Positions 44,440 through 53,343 are shown, counted from the stretch's first letter. The stretch: 64,000 nt of DNA from an uncultured Clostridia bacterium (GCA_930989535.1 CAKNLK010000001.1:62001-126000), one strand, 5' to 3'. Translations and numbers: made by a program. The notes: a model not told the origin generated them from the letters alone.

Positions 44440-47034
44440 ATGAACGCACAAAAATTTACCAAAAAGGCTTTGGAATCCATCAATTCCGCACAAAGCATCG
44501 CACTTGAAAATCAAAACATGCAGATTATGCCCGAGCATCTGCTGTATGCGCTCGTCGACCAGGAGGGCGGGCTTATCCCCCAGCTCTTCAAAAAGATGGG
44601 CGTGGATACCGACAATCTTCTCGCCCTGCTCGACGGGGCAATCGGCCGCATCCCTGCCGTGAGCGGCAGCGGCAGAGAGCCGGACAAAATTTATATCTCC
44701 CCCGTCACCGATAAAATCTTCAATGAGGCGGAGCGGCTGGCAAACTCCATGCGCGACGAATACGTTTCCGTCGAGCACGTCATGCTCGCCGTCTTCGACC
44801 ACGCGACAGACGAAATCAAAAACATCTTCCGCTCACTCGGCATCACGAAGGATGCGTTCCTCTCCGAGCTGAAAAAAGTCAAGACTGACCGCGTGACCAG
44901 CGACGAGCCGGAGAACACCTACGACGCACTGAGCAAATACGGGTTCGACCTCGTGCAGCGCGCCAAGGAGCAGAAGCTCGACCCCGTCATCGGCCGCGAC
45001 AACGAGATACGAAACGTCATCCGCATTCTGTCGAGAAAGTCCAAAAACAACCCCGTGCTCATCGGCGAACCGGGCGTCGGCAAGACGGCGATTGCCGAGG
45101 GGCTTGCACAGCGAATCGTGCGCGGCGACGTGCCCGAAGGCTTGAAAAACAAAACCATCTTTGCCCTCGATATGGGCGCGCTGATTGCGGGCGCGAAGTT
45201 CCGCGGCGAGTTCGAGGAGCGCCTGAAAGCGGTGCTCAATGAAATCAAGAAGAGCGAGGGCAAAATCATCCTCTTCATCGACGAGCTGCACACCATCGTC
45301 GGCGCGGGCAAGTCGGACGGCGCAATGGACGCGGGCAACTTGTTGAAACCCATGCTCGCGCGCGGCGAACTGCACTGCATCGGCGCGACGACGCTGGACG
45401 AATACCGCAAATACATCGAAAAGGATGCCGCGCTCGAGCGCCGGTTCCAGCCCGTCATGGTGGACGAGCCGACCGTCGAGGATACCATTTCCATTCTGCG
45501 CGGATTGAAGGAGCGCTACGAGGTTTTCCACGGCGTGCAAATCCACGACCAGGCGCTCATCGCCGCGGCCACCCTTTCGCACCGCTACATCTCCGATCGC
45601 TTCCTGCCCGATAAAGCCATTGACCTCGTGGATGAGGCGTGCGCGACCATCCGCACCGAAATCGACTCAATGCCCGCCGAAATGGACGACATCGCCCGCA
45701 AAATCATGCAGCTGGAAATCGAAGAAATGGCGCTCAAAAAGGAGACGGATACCCTCTCGAAAGAGCGTTTGGAGGCTCTGCAAAAGGAGCTTGCCGAGCT
45801 GCGCGACAAGTTCAACGCCATGAAGGCGCAATGGAACAACGAGAAGGCGAGCATCCACGTCGTTTCCGACACGAAAGCGGAAATCGAAAAGGTCAACGGC
45901 GAAATCGAGGCGGCACAGCGCGTCGGCGATTACGAGACAGCCGCAAAGCTCAAATACAGCCGCCTGCCCGAATTGCAGAAAAAGCTGGAGGAGGCGCAGA
46001 AGAACGGCGCGACCGCAAAGCACACCCTGCTGCGCGACACGGTGACCGAGGAGGAAATCGCGCGCGTCGTATCCCGTTGGACGGGTATCCCCGTGACCAA
46101 ACTCATGGAGGGCGAACGCGAGAAGATACTGCACCTCGACGACATCCTGCATAAACGCGTCATCGGGCAGGACGAGGCGGTGACGAAGGTGACGGAGGCC
46201 ATTCTGCGCTCGCGCGCGGGCATCGCCGACCCCAACCGCCCCATCGGCTCCTTCCTCTTCCTCGGCCCCACGGGCGTGGGCAAAACAGAGCTTGCCAAGG
46301 CGCTCGCCGAGAGCCTGTTCGACGACGAGCACAACCTCGTGCGCATCGACATGACCGAATACATGGAGAAGTTCTCCGTTTCCCGCCTGATCGGCGCGCC
46401 CCCGGGATACGTCGGCTACGACGAGGGCGGCCAGCTGACCGAGGCGGTGCGCAGAAAGCCCTACTCCGTCGTTTTGTTCGACGAAATCGAAAAGGCGCAC
46501 CCCGACGTGTTCAATATCCTTTTGCAGGTGCTCGACGACGGGCGCATCACCGATTCGCAGGGGCGCACGGTAGACTTTAAAAATACCATCATCATCCTCA
46601 CCTCCAACCTCGGCTCCTCGTATCTTTTGGACGGCATCGACGAGAACGGCGAGATTTCCGAGGACGCAAAGGAGAAGGTGTCGCAGCTGTTAAAACAGAG
46701 TTTCCGCCCCGAATTTTTAAACAGATTGGATGAAATCGTCTATTACAAGCCGCTTACGAAGGAAAATATCACGAAGATTATCGACCTCCTGATCGCCGAC
46801 CTTGCGGAGAGGCTGAAGGACAAACAGCTCAAGCTGGAGATTACGCCGTTGGCGAAAGACCTCATCATCGAAAACGGCTACGACCCCGTGTACGGCGCCC
46901 GCCCGCTCAAGCGGTACTTGCAGAGCAAGATTGAAACGATGATTGCACGCACCATGCTGGAAAACGATTTGCAGGCAGGCAATACCATCGAAATCGGAGC
47001 CAAAAACGGCGACTTTACCGTAAAAATCAAATAA
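44440..47034 (+). CDS. clpB: ATP-dependent disaggregase ClpB
   Basis: 864 residues, full length. An N-terminal Clp_N domain (about 1-145) precedes AAA-1 with Walker [15 protein letters not shown] near 209, a long M-domain coiled coil (about 410-520) and AAA-2 with [14 protein letters not shown] near 609, [16 protein letters not shown] pore loop and C-terminal [15 protein letters not shown]. No ClpP-binding IGF loop, and the long M-domain separates it from ClpC/ClpE. It resolubilises protein aggregates with DnaK. AAAGGAGGTGA ribosome site is strong. Confidence 0.96.
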   Translation: MNAQKFTKKALESINSAQSIALENQNMQIMPEHLLYALVDQEGGLIPQLFKKMGVDTDNLLALLDGAIGRIPAVSGSGREPDKIYISPVTDKIFNEAERLANSMRDEYVSVEHVMLAVFDHATDEIKNIFRSLGITKDAFLSELKKVKTDRVTSDEPENTYDALSKYGFDLVQRAKEQKLDPVIGRDNEIRNVIRILSRKSKNNPVLIGEPGVGKTAIAEGLAQRIVRGDVPEGLKNKTIFALDMGALIAGAKFRGEFEERLKAVLNEIKKSEGKIILFIDELHTIVGAGKSDGAMDAGNLLKPMLARGELHCIGATTLDEYRKYIEKDAALERRFQPVMVDEPTVEDTISILRGLKERYEVFHGVQIHDQALIAAATLSHRYISDRFLPDKAIDLVDEACATIRTEIDSMPAEMDDIARKIMQLEIEEMALKKETDTLSKERLEALQKELAELRDKFNAMKAQWNNEKASIHVVSDTKAEIEKVNGEIEAAQRVGDYETAAKLKYSRLPELQKKLEEAQKNGATAKHTLLRDTVTEEEIARVVSRWTGIPVTKLMEGEREKILHLDDILHKRVIGQDEAVTKVTEAILRSRAGIADPNRPIGSFLFLGPTGVGKTELAKALAESLFDDEHNLVRIDMTEYMEKFSVSRLIGAPPGYVGYDEGGQLTEAVRRKPYSVVLFDEIEKAHPDVFNILLQVLDDGRITDSQGRTVDFKNTIIILTSNLGSSYLLDGIDENGEISEDAKEKVSQLLKQSFRPEFLNRLDEIVYYKPLTKENITKIIDLLIADLAERLKDKQLKLEITPLAKDLIIENGYDPVYGARPLKRYLQSKIETMIARTMLENDLQAGNTIEIGAKNGDFTVKIK

Positions 47035-47045
47035 GCAAAAATTTC

Positions 47046-47074
47046 AGCGCCCTGCGGAAAATCCACAGGGCGCT
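47046..47074 (+). terminator. Hairpin after clpB
   Basis: A 9-bp stem (47046-47054 with 47066-47074), extendable with one mismatch, 11 bases after the clpB stop. No clean U-run follows, so termination may be imperfect. Confidence 0.55.
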
Positions 47075-47127
47075 CATCTTATTTTCGGTCATTGCTATCG
47101 CAAACCGAAATTTCCTTTATCAATTTT

Positions 47128-47427
47128 TTATAATACAGATACGTCTGTATCGATGCAGAAAAAAAATAAATCGAAAAAAAATGCACCTATACACAGGAAC
47201 ACGGCGCCGCCTATCAGCATACCTACGCCGAGCCAAAACAAAGTGCCCGTTTCAGCAAAAACGCTGAGGAGTAAGCCTCCTATACATATGCAACAAGAAA
47301 TAATCAGTATCAAAATAATCGCCAAAATAATCTTGCGCATTTGACCTTTCGATACGAGCAACCCACCTTTCTCCAACTCGGATTTTTCCTGTTCAAGCTT
47401 TTCAATGTCCCTTTGTATATCGCTCAT
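47128..47427 (-). CDS. Small membrane protein with coiled-coil head
   Basis: 99 residues. A charged helical N terminus (IQRDIEKLEQEKSELEKGG) is followed by two hydrophobic helices (about 32-53 and 60-88). Unknown family. Its ATG overlaps the stop of the cysteine-rich gene by 4 bases, so the two are coupled. Confidence 0.65.
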   Translation of the reverse strand: MSDIQRDIEKLEQEKSELEKGGLLVSKGQMRKIILAIILILIISCCICIGGLLLSVFAETGTLFWLGVGMLIGGAVFLCIGAFFFDLFFFCIDTDVSVL

Positions 47428-47597
47428 TTATCCTCTTTATCGGTGATGACCTTGTCGATTTTAATTGTCGCAAAGTCCTGTATATTCAAACATTTGCCGC
47501 AGTTATCGCAGACCTTATTCGGGTCTAAATCGCACATTTCGCACTCCAGGCAGCCGATACAGTCTCTGTCATACAACACACATTTTTGTGATTCCAT
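47424..47597 (-). CDS. Cysteine-rich small protein, possible iron-sulphur or zinc protein
   Basis: 57 residues from ATG 47597 (AGGAG site). Eight cysteines are spaced C-x6-C-x2-C-x2-C-x2-C-x7-C-x2-C-x2-C within residues 6-36 (DCIGCLECEMCDLD and CDNCGKCL), which suits a ferredoxin-like [4Fe-4S] or zinc-cluster protein. I know no function. It is transcribed divergently from lexA from its own promoter and is coupled to the downstream two-helix membrane protein, which may be its membrane partner. Confidence 0.7.
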   Translation of the reverse strand: MESQKCVLYDRDCIGCLECEMCDLDPNKVCDNCGKCLNIQDFATIKIDKVITDKEDK

Positions 47598-47619
47598 GGT
47601 TCTTTCTCCTTTGATTAAA

Positions 47620-47648
47620 ATTATAGCATGTCTCTGCAAAATAATCAA
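47620..47648 (-). promoter_or_regulatory. Promoter of the cysteine-rich gene
   Basis: Minus-strand TTGATT (47643-47648), 17 bases and perfect TATAAT (47620-47625), about 25 bases before the start. It lies back to back with the lexA promoter. Confidence 0.7.
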
Positions 47649-47658
47649 TGATTTTTAT

Positions 47659-47670
47659 AAACATTTGTTT
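47659..47670. promoter_or_regulatory. lexA: Candidate LexA (SOS) box
   Basis: AAACATTTGTTT, an imperfect palindrome (AAACA-N2-TGTTT) close to the Bacillota SOS-box core GAAC-N4-GTTC, overlaps the lexA -35 box and lies just upstream of the divergent promoter. LexA autoregulation is the rule, which supports it. Confidence 0.6.
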
Positions 47671-47697
47671 GCTTTCTGCATTTTTTTATGGTATAAT
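47668..47697 (+). promoter_or_regulatory. lexA: lexA promoter
   Basis: TTTGCT (47668-47673), 18 bases and perfect TATAAT (47692-47697), 24 bases before the lexA start. Confidence 0.65.
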
Positions 47698-47720
47698 AGA
47701 TTCGGTACGGAGGTGAAACC

Positions 47721-48311
47721 ATGTCGGAAAGCAGCAGGAACAAAATGCAGGCCGTTTTGAACTTTATCAACGAATACAATGCGGAATACGGATATTCGCC
47801 GACCGTGCGCGAAATCTGCGCCGAATTGAACATCAAATCGACGGCTTCCGCCTATTATTATATCGAAAAATTGACCGACAGCGGACTACTCAATAAATCG
47901 CCCAACAAAAACCGCGCGGTCAGTTTTAAGAAAAATTCCTGCGTCAACATACCCTTGATTGGTACGGTCACAGCCGGGCAGCCGATTTTCGCCTACGAAA
48001 ATTACGAAGACTATTATTCGTTCCCCTCCGGCAGCTTTAACGGAACCGACCTGTTTATGCTGAACGTTCAGGGCTCGAGCATGATTGAAGCGGGCATCTG
48101 CGACGGGGATAAAATCGTCGTCCGCAAACAAAACACCGCCGACAACGGGGATATCGTGGTCGCCCTGCTCGACGACAGCGCCACCGTCAAAAGATTTTTC
48201 AAGAAAGACGGGTATATCGTTCTTCACCCCGAAAACGAAACAATGCAGGATATCATCGTTGAAGACGTTGCAATCCTCGGCAAAGTAATCGGGCTGGTTC
48301 GTTCCTTTTGA
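47721..48311 (+). CDS. lexA: SOS repressor LexA
   Basis: 196 residues. A winged HTH (about 1-65, with YGYSPTVREICAELNIKS) and an S24 autoprotease domain. The cleavage site is Ala85-Gly86 in GTVTAGQP, the nucleophile is Ser120 in VQGSSMIEAGI and the base Lys157 in ATVKRFF. RecA-stimulated self-cleavage derepresses DNA-repair genes. GGAGGTGA site before the ATG. Confidence 0.95.
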   Translation: MSESSRNKMQAVLNFINEYNAEYGYSPTVREICAELNIKSTASAYYYIEKLTDSGLLNKSPNKNRAVSFKKNSCVNIPLIGTVTAGQPIFAYENYEDYYSFPSGSFNGTDLFMLNVQGSSMIEAGICDGDKIVVRKQNTADNGDIVVALLDDSATVKRFFKKDGYIVLHPENETMQDIIVEDVAILGKVIGLVRSF

Positions 48312-48326
48312 TTTTTCAGGCATTTT

Positions 48327-48352
48327 CAGAGAGCGGGGTTTCCCGCTCTCTG
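48327..48352 (+). terminator. Hairpin after lexA
   Basis: A perfect 11-bp stem (48327-48337 with 48342-48352) with a 4-base loop, 16 bases after the stop codon. The following T-run is short and interrupted. Confidence 0.6.
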
Positions 48353-48412
48353 CTTCATTGCCAGAATATTGTTCGAATAATAGCGGCAAATAAAATTACC
48401 CCTTAAAATTGC

Positions 48413-48441
48413 TTGCCAAATTTCCAAAATTATATTATAAT
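48413..48441 (+). promoter_or_regulatory. Promoter of tRNA-Leu(CAA)
   Basis: TTGCCA (48413-48418), 17 bases and TATAAT (48436-48441), about 22 bases before the tRNA. Confidence 0.75.
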
Positions 48442-48463
48442 TATAATGTTGCGAATCGAAAAT

Positions 48464-48550
48464 GCCGCTGTGGTGAAATTGGCAGACGCGCTGGACTCAA
48501 AATCCAGTGGTAGCGATACCGTGTCGGTTCGAGTCCGACCAGCGGCACCA
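48464..48550 (+). tRNA. tRNA-Leu (anticodon CAA)
   Basis: An 87-base class II tRNA with GCCGCTG/CAGCGGC acceptor stem, discriminator A, encoded CCA, a long variable arm and T-arm GGTTCGAGTCC. The anticodon loop CTCAAAA gives CAA, reading UUG. It has its own promoter and terminator. Confidence 0.96.
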
Positions 48551-48551
48551 C

Positions 48552-48587
48552 AAAAAAGAACACCCCTCTAATGGGTGTTCTTTTTTT
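48552..48587 (+). terminator. Terminator of tRNA-Leu(CAA)
   Basis: A-run, stem AGAACACCC with GGGTGTTCT, 7-base loop and T7. It follows the tRNA directly. Confidence 0.88.
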
Positions 48588-48696
48588 GTGTATCGTTTCG
48601 ACGGCTCGAGCCGTGAGCCCGCAAGAAATTTTCGTCTTTTTGCACGTTACTGCGGGCGGGGTTCGTGCTCGAAGAGCTTTGCACCCCGCGCAAGCC

Positions 48697-48712
48697 CCGA
48701 CTAGCGACACCA
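48697..48712 (+). repeat. Imperfect copy of the tRNA-Leu(CAA) 3' end
   Basis: Sixteen bases match the tRNA 3' end at 48535-48550 (including CCA) at 14 positions, 162 bases downstream. Such duplications arise at tRNA-targeted integration sites. It could also be chance or a decayed tRNA. Confidence 0.4.
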
Positions 48713-48743
48713 TAGAAAAGATACCACCTTTTGATGTGTCCCA

Positions 48744-48785
48744 AAAGAGCGGAAGCCGAATATCTATTCGGCTTCCGCTCTTTTT
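48744..48785. terminator. Strong terminator-like hairpin in gene-free DNA
   Basis: A perfect 18-bp stem (48744-48761 with 48766-48783), 4-base loop and T-run on the plus strand. No annotated gene precedes it, so it marks either an unseen small RNA or a lost gene. Confidence 0.7.
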
Positions 48786-49210
48786 ACGTTGCATTTTGCA
48801 TAACACCGCCGCTGTCTCACCGCGCGACGAAAAAAGTATTTAAACCTTTTATCCATTCGTTTTCAATTTATCCGCAAAGCGTAAACTTGCCGATAAAAAA
48901 TAAGAGAAAACATACAATTTCTCGCACGTTTTCTCTCATAGATTGCCCCGCTATATCCTGCGGGTGCATTCTTTATGCCTTCAAAATACTTTCGTCGCAG
49001 ACTACATCTGCTCAATATCTTTTAACATAATAATTTTTGCCGCATTCAAAGCGTGACTTTATATGAAAGCAACAATAATTTCCGCAAGTCCTTCTCATAA
49101 ACCGTAAATCATTTCAATCAACTCTTTCATTCAACGAACCTGCTTTATCGCTGCTGACAATAGTATTATCTGCGCTTTTGCGGCATTTATGCAATTTTTT
49201 AAAAAATTTT

Positions 49211-50449
49211 TTAACCGCGGATTTGGCCGTTTCCGCGCACTTGATATTTATAGCTCGTCAGCTCGCGAAGCCCCATCGGGCCGCGCGCGTGCAACTTCTG
49301 CGTCGAAATCCCCATCTCCGCGCCGAGTCCGAATTCAAACCCGTCGGTAAAACGCGTGCTCGCATTCACATACACGGCGGCGCTGTCCACCTCGTTCAAA
49401 AACTTTTCCGCCGCGGCGGCGTCTTCCGTAACGATGCTGTCGCTGTGATGGGTGCTGTACCGGTTGACGTGCGCGATTGCCTCGTCTACCCCGCTCACAA
49501 TCTTAATCGAAATTTTTAATGCGAGAAATTCCGCATAAAAATCTTCTTCCGTTGCGGGGGTGAGTTCGGGCATGAGTGCGCGGCACTTTTCGCAAGCGAC
49601 AATTTCAACGTTTTTGTCTCGCAACGCCTGTACAATGGCGGGAAGATGCTTTTGGGCAAACGCCTCATCGATGAGCAGACTTTCGCAGGCGTTGCAAACG
49701 GAAGTGCGCTGCGTCTTTGCATTGATAAGAATGGGAAGAGCTTTTTCGATATCCGCAGTCTTTTCAAAATAGACGTGGCAGTTGCCCGTCCCCGTTTCGA
49801 TGATGGGCACGGTGGCGTTTTGCACGGCGTTCTGAATCAACCCTGCGCTGCCGCGCGGAATGAGCACGTCGACGACGCCGTTCATCCGCATGAATTCCGT
49901 TGCGCCCTCGCGCGAAGTATCCTCGATGAGCTGAATAAATTCCGGATTATACCCCGCGGCACCGATTGCGCTTTTGATAACCGCAGTTATCACCTTATTG
50001 GAACAAATCGCGTCTTTGCTCCCGCGGAGCACGACCGCATTTCCGCTCTTGATGGCAAGGCCGATTGCATCGGCGGTTACGTTGGGGCGCGCTTCGTAGA
50101 TAATTCCGAGCACGCCGAGCGGCACGCGGACGCGGCGGAGCTGCAATCCGTTGTATAAGGTACGCTCCTCCAAAATTTCCCCGACGGGGCAAGGAAGCTC
50201 CACAAGTTTTTCCAAGCCGGCCGCAATCCCGTCGATTCGCTTTTTGTCGAGCATCAAGCGGTCGATGAATTGAACGCCGCGCGTACAAACGGCAATATCC
50301 TTTCTATTTTCCGCAATGATATCGTCCGCCTTCTCCCGCAGGGCTTTCGCCGCGGAAGAAAGCATCGCATTCATATCCTGTTCGGACGCCAAAGCGATTG
50401 CCTGCACATTTTCTTTTGCCTTCCGGCACACTTCCGAAATCGTCGCCAT
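49211..50449 (-). CDS. proA: Gamma-glutamyl phosphate reductase
   Basis: 412 residues, ALDH-like fold. Reduces gamma-glutamyl phosphate to glutamate semialdehyde in proline synthesis. VPLGVLGIIYEARPNVTADA, VLRGSKDA and the catalytic Cys in TQRTSVCNACESLLI identify it. proB, normally adjacent, is not present here. GAAGGAG precedes the ATG. Confidence 0.95.
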   Translation of the reverse strand: MATISEVCRKAKENVQAIALASEQDMNAMLSSAAKALREKADDIIAENRKDIAVCTRGVQFIDRLMLDKKRIDGIAAGLEKLVELPCPVGEILEERTLYNGLQLRRVRVPLGVLGIIYEARPNVTADAIGLAIKSGNAVVLRGSKDAICSNKVITAVIKSAIGAAGYNPEFIQLIEDTSREGATEFMRMNGVVDVLIPRGSAGLIQNAVQNATVPIIETGTGNCHVYFEKTADIEKALPILINAKTQRTSVCNACESLLIDEAFAQKHLPAIVQALRDKNVEIVACEKCRALMPELTPATEEDFYAEFLALKISIKIVSGVDEAIAHVNRYSTHHSDSIVTEDAAAAEKFLNEVDSAAVYVNASTRFTDGFEFGLGAEMGISTQKLHARGPMGLRELTSYKYQVRGNGQIRG

Positions 50450-50510
50450 TGCAGTCTCCTTCGGTACTTTTTTGCGTAATTATGTTACACATAGTACCTT
50501 GCAAATCGAT

Positions 50511-51251
50511 TTATCCCTCTTCTTCGTCGTCAGGAAGTTCGACATTGTGGTATACATCCTGCACATCGTCGAGCTCTTCCAATTTGTCGAGAAGTTTGAT
50601 AAATTTTTCGGTATTTTCGGGGCTAAGGGTAATTTTGTTCTGCGGAATCATGCGTACGTCCGCTTCCAAAAATTCAACGCCCTTCTCTTCGAGATATTTG
50701 CGCACGCCGGAAAAAGCCGAAGGGTCGGTATAAACTTCATATACATCGTCGAGCACGACGACGTCATCCGCGCCCGCGTCAATCGCATATTCGGTGATAG
50801 TATCTTCGTCGAGCTCGAGCGTACGTTCAATGACGAGCAGCCCCTTATTGCTGAACATATACGAAACGCAACCCGTGCTGCCGAGTTCGCCGCCGCATTT
50901 CGAGAGCGTGCTGCGCACGTCGCCCGCCGTCCTGTTCTTATTGTCGGTCAGCGTGTTGATGATGAGCGCGGAACCGCCGACGCCGTAGCCCTCGTATACG
51001 AGCGTTTCGTACGTCGCGCTGCCGAGTTCGCCCGCCGCTTTTTTGATGCAGCGCTGAATATTGTCGTTGGGCATGTTGTTCGCCTTCGCTTTGGCGATGA
51101 CGTCGGCGAGCTTGCTGTTCGTATCGGGATTGGGGTTGCCCTTCGCAGCTACCGCGATTTCCCTTCCTAACTTCGTAAAGATACGGCCGCGCGCCGCATC
51201 TGCCTTGCCTTTCCTTGCCTGAATGTTATGCCATTTGCTATGTCCCGACAT
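50511..51251 (-). CDS. yebC: YebC/PmpR-family protein
   Basis: 246 residues. SGHSKWHNIQARKGKADAAR at the start, NMPNDNIQRCIKKAAGE and YEGYGVGGSALIINTLTDNKNRT are signatures. Formerly viewed as a transcription regulator; recent work ties YebC proteins to translation of difficult (for example polyproline) motifs. Acidic C-terminal tail (DDEEEG). Follows the TrmH gene by 35 bases. Confidence 0.95.
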   Translation of the reverse strand: MSGHSKWHNIQARKGKADAARGRIFTKLGREIAVAAKGNPNPDTNSKLADVIAKAKANNMPNDNIQRCIKKAAGELGSATYETLVYEGYGVGGSALIINTLTDNKNRTAGDVRSTLSKCGGELGSTGCVSYMFSNKGLLVIERTLELDEDTITEYAIDAGADDVVVLDDVYEVYTDPSAFSGVRKYLEEKGVEFLEADVRMIPQNKITLSPENTEKFIKLLDKLEELDDVQDVYHNVELPDDEEEG

Positions 51252-51286
51252 ATTGTTCTCCTTTTAATGAAATAACCTCTACGGTC

Positions 51287-52024
51287 TTACTCTATGATTT
51301 TCTTCGCCAAAAGTTCATACATTAAAATCCCCGCCGATACGCCCGCATTTAAACTTTCGCAGGTCGGACGCATGGGAATTTTAACCGTATATTCGCAGAG
51401 CGCGCGCACTTCGCCGCTCACGCCGTTCGCTTCGTTGCCGATTACAAGGCAAAATTTTTCCGGCGGGCGGAATTCAAACACGTTTTCTCCGCCCATATCC
51501 GCGCAGATGAGCGGAATTCCGCCGAGCGCCGGCAACACGTCTCCGCAATGCAGCCGCACAAAAAATATGCCGCTCATCGCCGCGCGGACGCTCTTCGGCG
51601 AAAATGGATCGGCGCAGTTTCTTAAATAGATATCGCCATATCCCGCCGCATTCGCCGTGCGGATAATCGCGCCGAGATTCCCCGGGTCGGAAACGCCGTC
51701 TAAAAGCAAACAATTGCCCTGCGGCGGAGACGGCTCGCAATCGGGAATCCGCAAAAGAGCGAGCACTCCCTGCGGCGTTACCTCTTCGGACAATTTTTCA
51801 AAGACGCCCGACGACACGCCGACGGTCTCGACGCCCGAAAACTCCTCTGCGCCCGAAAAATTCTCCGAGACGATTAACTTGTCCACCGCCGCGCCCGCGG
51901 CGAGCGCCTCGCGCACCTGTTTGATGCCCTCGACGATATAAAGGCCGCGCTCGCGCCGCCCCTTCTTCTCTTTCAAAGAGATAATTTCTTTGACAAGCGG
52001 ATTCTGCCTGGAAGTAATAACCAT
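51287..52024 (-). CDS. TrmH/SpoU-family RNA methyltransferase
   Basis: 245 residues. An N-terminal substrate-binding domain (about 1-85; SRQNPLVKEIISLKEKKGRRE) precedes the SPOUT knot with motif 1 DGVSDPGNLGAIIRTANAAG, motif 2 CLVIGNEANGVS and motif 3 IPMRPTCESLNAGVSAGI. It 2'-O-methylates a ribose in rRNA or tRNA; the 23S rRNA TsnR/RlmB-like group, often beside rplT/pheS, is most likely. GGGGAGG site precedes the ATG. Confidence 0.9.
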   Translation of the reverse strand: MVITSRQNPLVKEIISLKEKKGRRERGLYIVEGIKQVREALAAGAAVDKLIVSENFSGAEEFSGVETVGVSSGVFEKLSEEVTPQGVLALLRIPDCEPSPPQGNCLLLDGVSDPGNLGAIIRTANAAGYGDIYLRNCADPFSPKSVRAAMSGIFFVRLHCGDVLPALGGIPLICADMGGENVFEFRPPEKFCLVIGNEANGVSGEVRALCEYTVKIPMRPTCESLNAGVSAGILMYELLAKKIIE

Positions 52025-52080
52025 TTTGCCTCCCCGGGCCTTTGCGCGACGTTCCCGCGCGGCGTTTGCCTCAGATACAC

Positions 52081-52112
52081 AAAAAACCTTCTTATTGTGT
52101 AAGAAGGTTTTC
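52081..52112 (-). terminator. Terminator of the infC-rpmI-rplT operon
   Basis: A 12-bp stem (52083-52094 with 52100-52111), 5-base loop and minus-strand T-run, 12 bases after the rplT stop. Confidence 0.88.
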
Positions 52113-52123
52113 GTTGTCTGCCG

Positions 52124-52477
52124 TTAAGCTATGGCGGCTTTCGCCTTTTCTGCGAGCGCCGCAAAGGCGGCTGCATCGTTGACCGCGATATCCGCGAGAA
52201 CCTTTCTGTTCAAATCGATGCCGGCAACTTTCAGGCCGTGCATGAACTTGCTGTACGAAAGTCCGTTCTGGCGGGCGGCCGCGTTGATACGCGCAATCCA
52301 CAGCTGACGGAAATCGCGTTTTCTGCGCTTTCTGCCGATGTAGGCGTACATCAACGACTTCATGACCGCTTCGCGCGCGATGCGGTAGGATTTGCTCTTG
52401 GAGCCGAAATAGCCCTTGGAAAGTTTAAATATTTTCCTGCGCTTTTTAACCGCGTTTACACCTCTTTTGATACGCAT
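52124..52477 (-). CDS. rplT: 50S ribosomal protein L20
   Basis: 117 residues, highly basic. [20 protein letters not shown], then [21 protein letters not shown]20 binds 23S rRNA early in 50S assembly and represses its own operon through the infC leader. Twenty bases after rpmI. Confidence 0.97.
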   Translation of the reverse strand: MRIKRGVNAVKKRRKIFKLSKGYFGSKSKSYRIAREAVMKSLMYAYIGRKRRKRDFRQLWIARINAAARQNGLSYSKFMHGLKVAGIDLNRKVLADIAVNDAAAFAALAEKAKAAIA

Positions 52478-52497
52478 GTCTCAAATCTCCTCCTCGA

Positions 52498-52701
52498 TTA
52501 TTTCTTGTACGGAATCAACTGGTTCTTGACCGTCAGTTCCTGCGTTTCGCTTACAAAAGCCGTCTGGCGGAGATTCCTCTTCCTTTTCCTGGGTTTGTCG
52601 CCCGTCTTGTGGTTTTTACCCGACTGCGCCCTCTTGACTCTGCCGCTGCCGGTTATGTCAAAACGTTTTTTCGAGCCGCTATGCGATTTCTGTTTAGGCA
52701 T
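52498..52701 (-). CDS. rpmI: 50S ribosomal protein L35
   Basis: 67 residues, basic: MPKQKSHSGSKKRFDITGSG and AQSGKNHKTGDKPRKRKRNL. Normal size and position between infC and rplT. Confidence 0.96.
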   Translation of the reverse strand: MPKQKSHSGSKKRFDITGSGRVKRAQSGKNHKTGDKPRKRKRNLRQTAFVSETQELTVKNQLIPYKK

Positions 52702-52777
52702 ATCTGATTCCTCCGATTGATATATTTCTCATAAATGCGCGCCGCTTATATCCGCCGCGGCGCAACATCGCATCGAA

Positions 52778-53293
52778 CTAATTTTTTACGGGCGAAAGCA
52801 TCATCGTGATGTTCCTGCCCTCGTTTGCAGGTTTTTTGTCCATCGCAGCCTTGCCGCCGAGCGTTTCAAAGAACTCGTTCATCACGGCGATGCCCATGGG
52901 CACGTGCGCGTTCTGTCTGCCGCGCATGCGGATGGATACCAAAACCTTATTGCCCGCTTCCAAAAACTTCTGCGCCTGGCGCGATTTGACGTTCAAATCG
53001 TTCGTGTCGATAGTCATAGAAAGGCGAACCTCCTTGACTTCCACGATTTTCTGATTCCGGCGCGATTCCTTTTCCTTTTTCCCCTGTTCAAACTTGAATT
53101 TGCCGTAGTCCATAATCTTGCACACGGGCGGTTTCGCCGTGGGCGAGATTTTGACGAGGTCCATGTCCTGCTCCTCGGCGAGCCGAAGCGCCTCCAGCGA
53201 ACTCATGATTCCGAGCTGCTGCCCGTCTGAACCGATTACTCTCACTTCTTGGTCGCGGATTTCTCCGTTGACCTGATGCTGGTTTCTGATAAT
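52778..53293 (-). CDS. infC: Translation initiation factor IF-3, apparent AUU start
   Basis: 171 residues when started at ATT 53293. The first 16 residues contain VNGEIRDQEVRVIG, matching the conserved IF3 N terminus; a GTG or ATG-like start at 53245 would delete it. No ATG/GTG/TTG occurs between the upstream in-frame TAA and that motif. AAGGA lies 9 bases before ATT. AUU (or the next codon AUC) starts let IF3 limit its own synthesis by rejecting non-canonical initiation, as in E. coli and Geobacillus. KPPVCKIMDYGKFKFEQ marks the N-domain end. Confidence 0.93.
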   Translation of the reverse strand: MIRNQHQVNGEIRDQEVRVIGSDGQQLGIMSSLEALRLAEEQDMDLVKISPTAKPPVCKIMDYGKFKFEQGKKEKESRRNQKIVEVKEVRLSMTIDTNDLNVKSRQAQKFLEAGNKVLVSIRMRGRQNAHVPMGIAVMNEFFETLGGKAAMDKKPANEGRNITMMLSPVKN

Positions 53294-53343
53294 GCTTTAC
53301 CGTCCTTTTCTATAAATTTCCCGCTTATGCAGGCAAATAAAAC

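Larger units (their letters stand above)
48588..49210. other. Gene-free stretch with hairpins
   Basis: No convincing gene on either strand. Short open frames are antisense to the tRNA or lack ribosome sites. Positions about 48600-48735 can fold into two GC-rich hairpins (GCCCGCA near 48628 with TGCGGGC near 48651; GGGGTTCGTGC near 48657 with GCACCCC near 48681). A strong hairpin is at 48744-48783. From 48840 on the DNA is A/T-rich, with an inverted repeat at 48903-48911/48928-48936 and an A/T palindrome near 49192-49210 just beyond the proA stop. Confidence 0.6.

Noticed and set aside
48441-48806. Leftward open frame of 121 codons across tRNA-Leu(CAA)
   Set aside because: It is antisense to the tRNA (typical VPLVGLEPTR translation), lacks a ribosome site and crosses a terminator.
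48731-49030. Rightward 99-codon frame in the gene-free stretch
   Set aside because: It starts inside the terminator-like hairpin region, has no ribosome site and a composition expected for random A/T-rich DNA.
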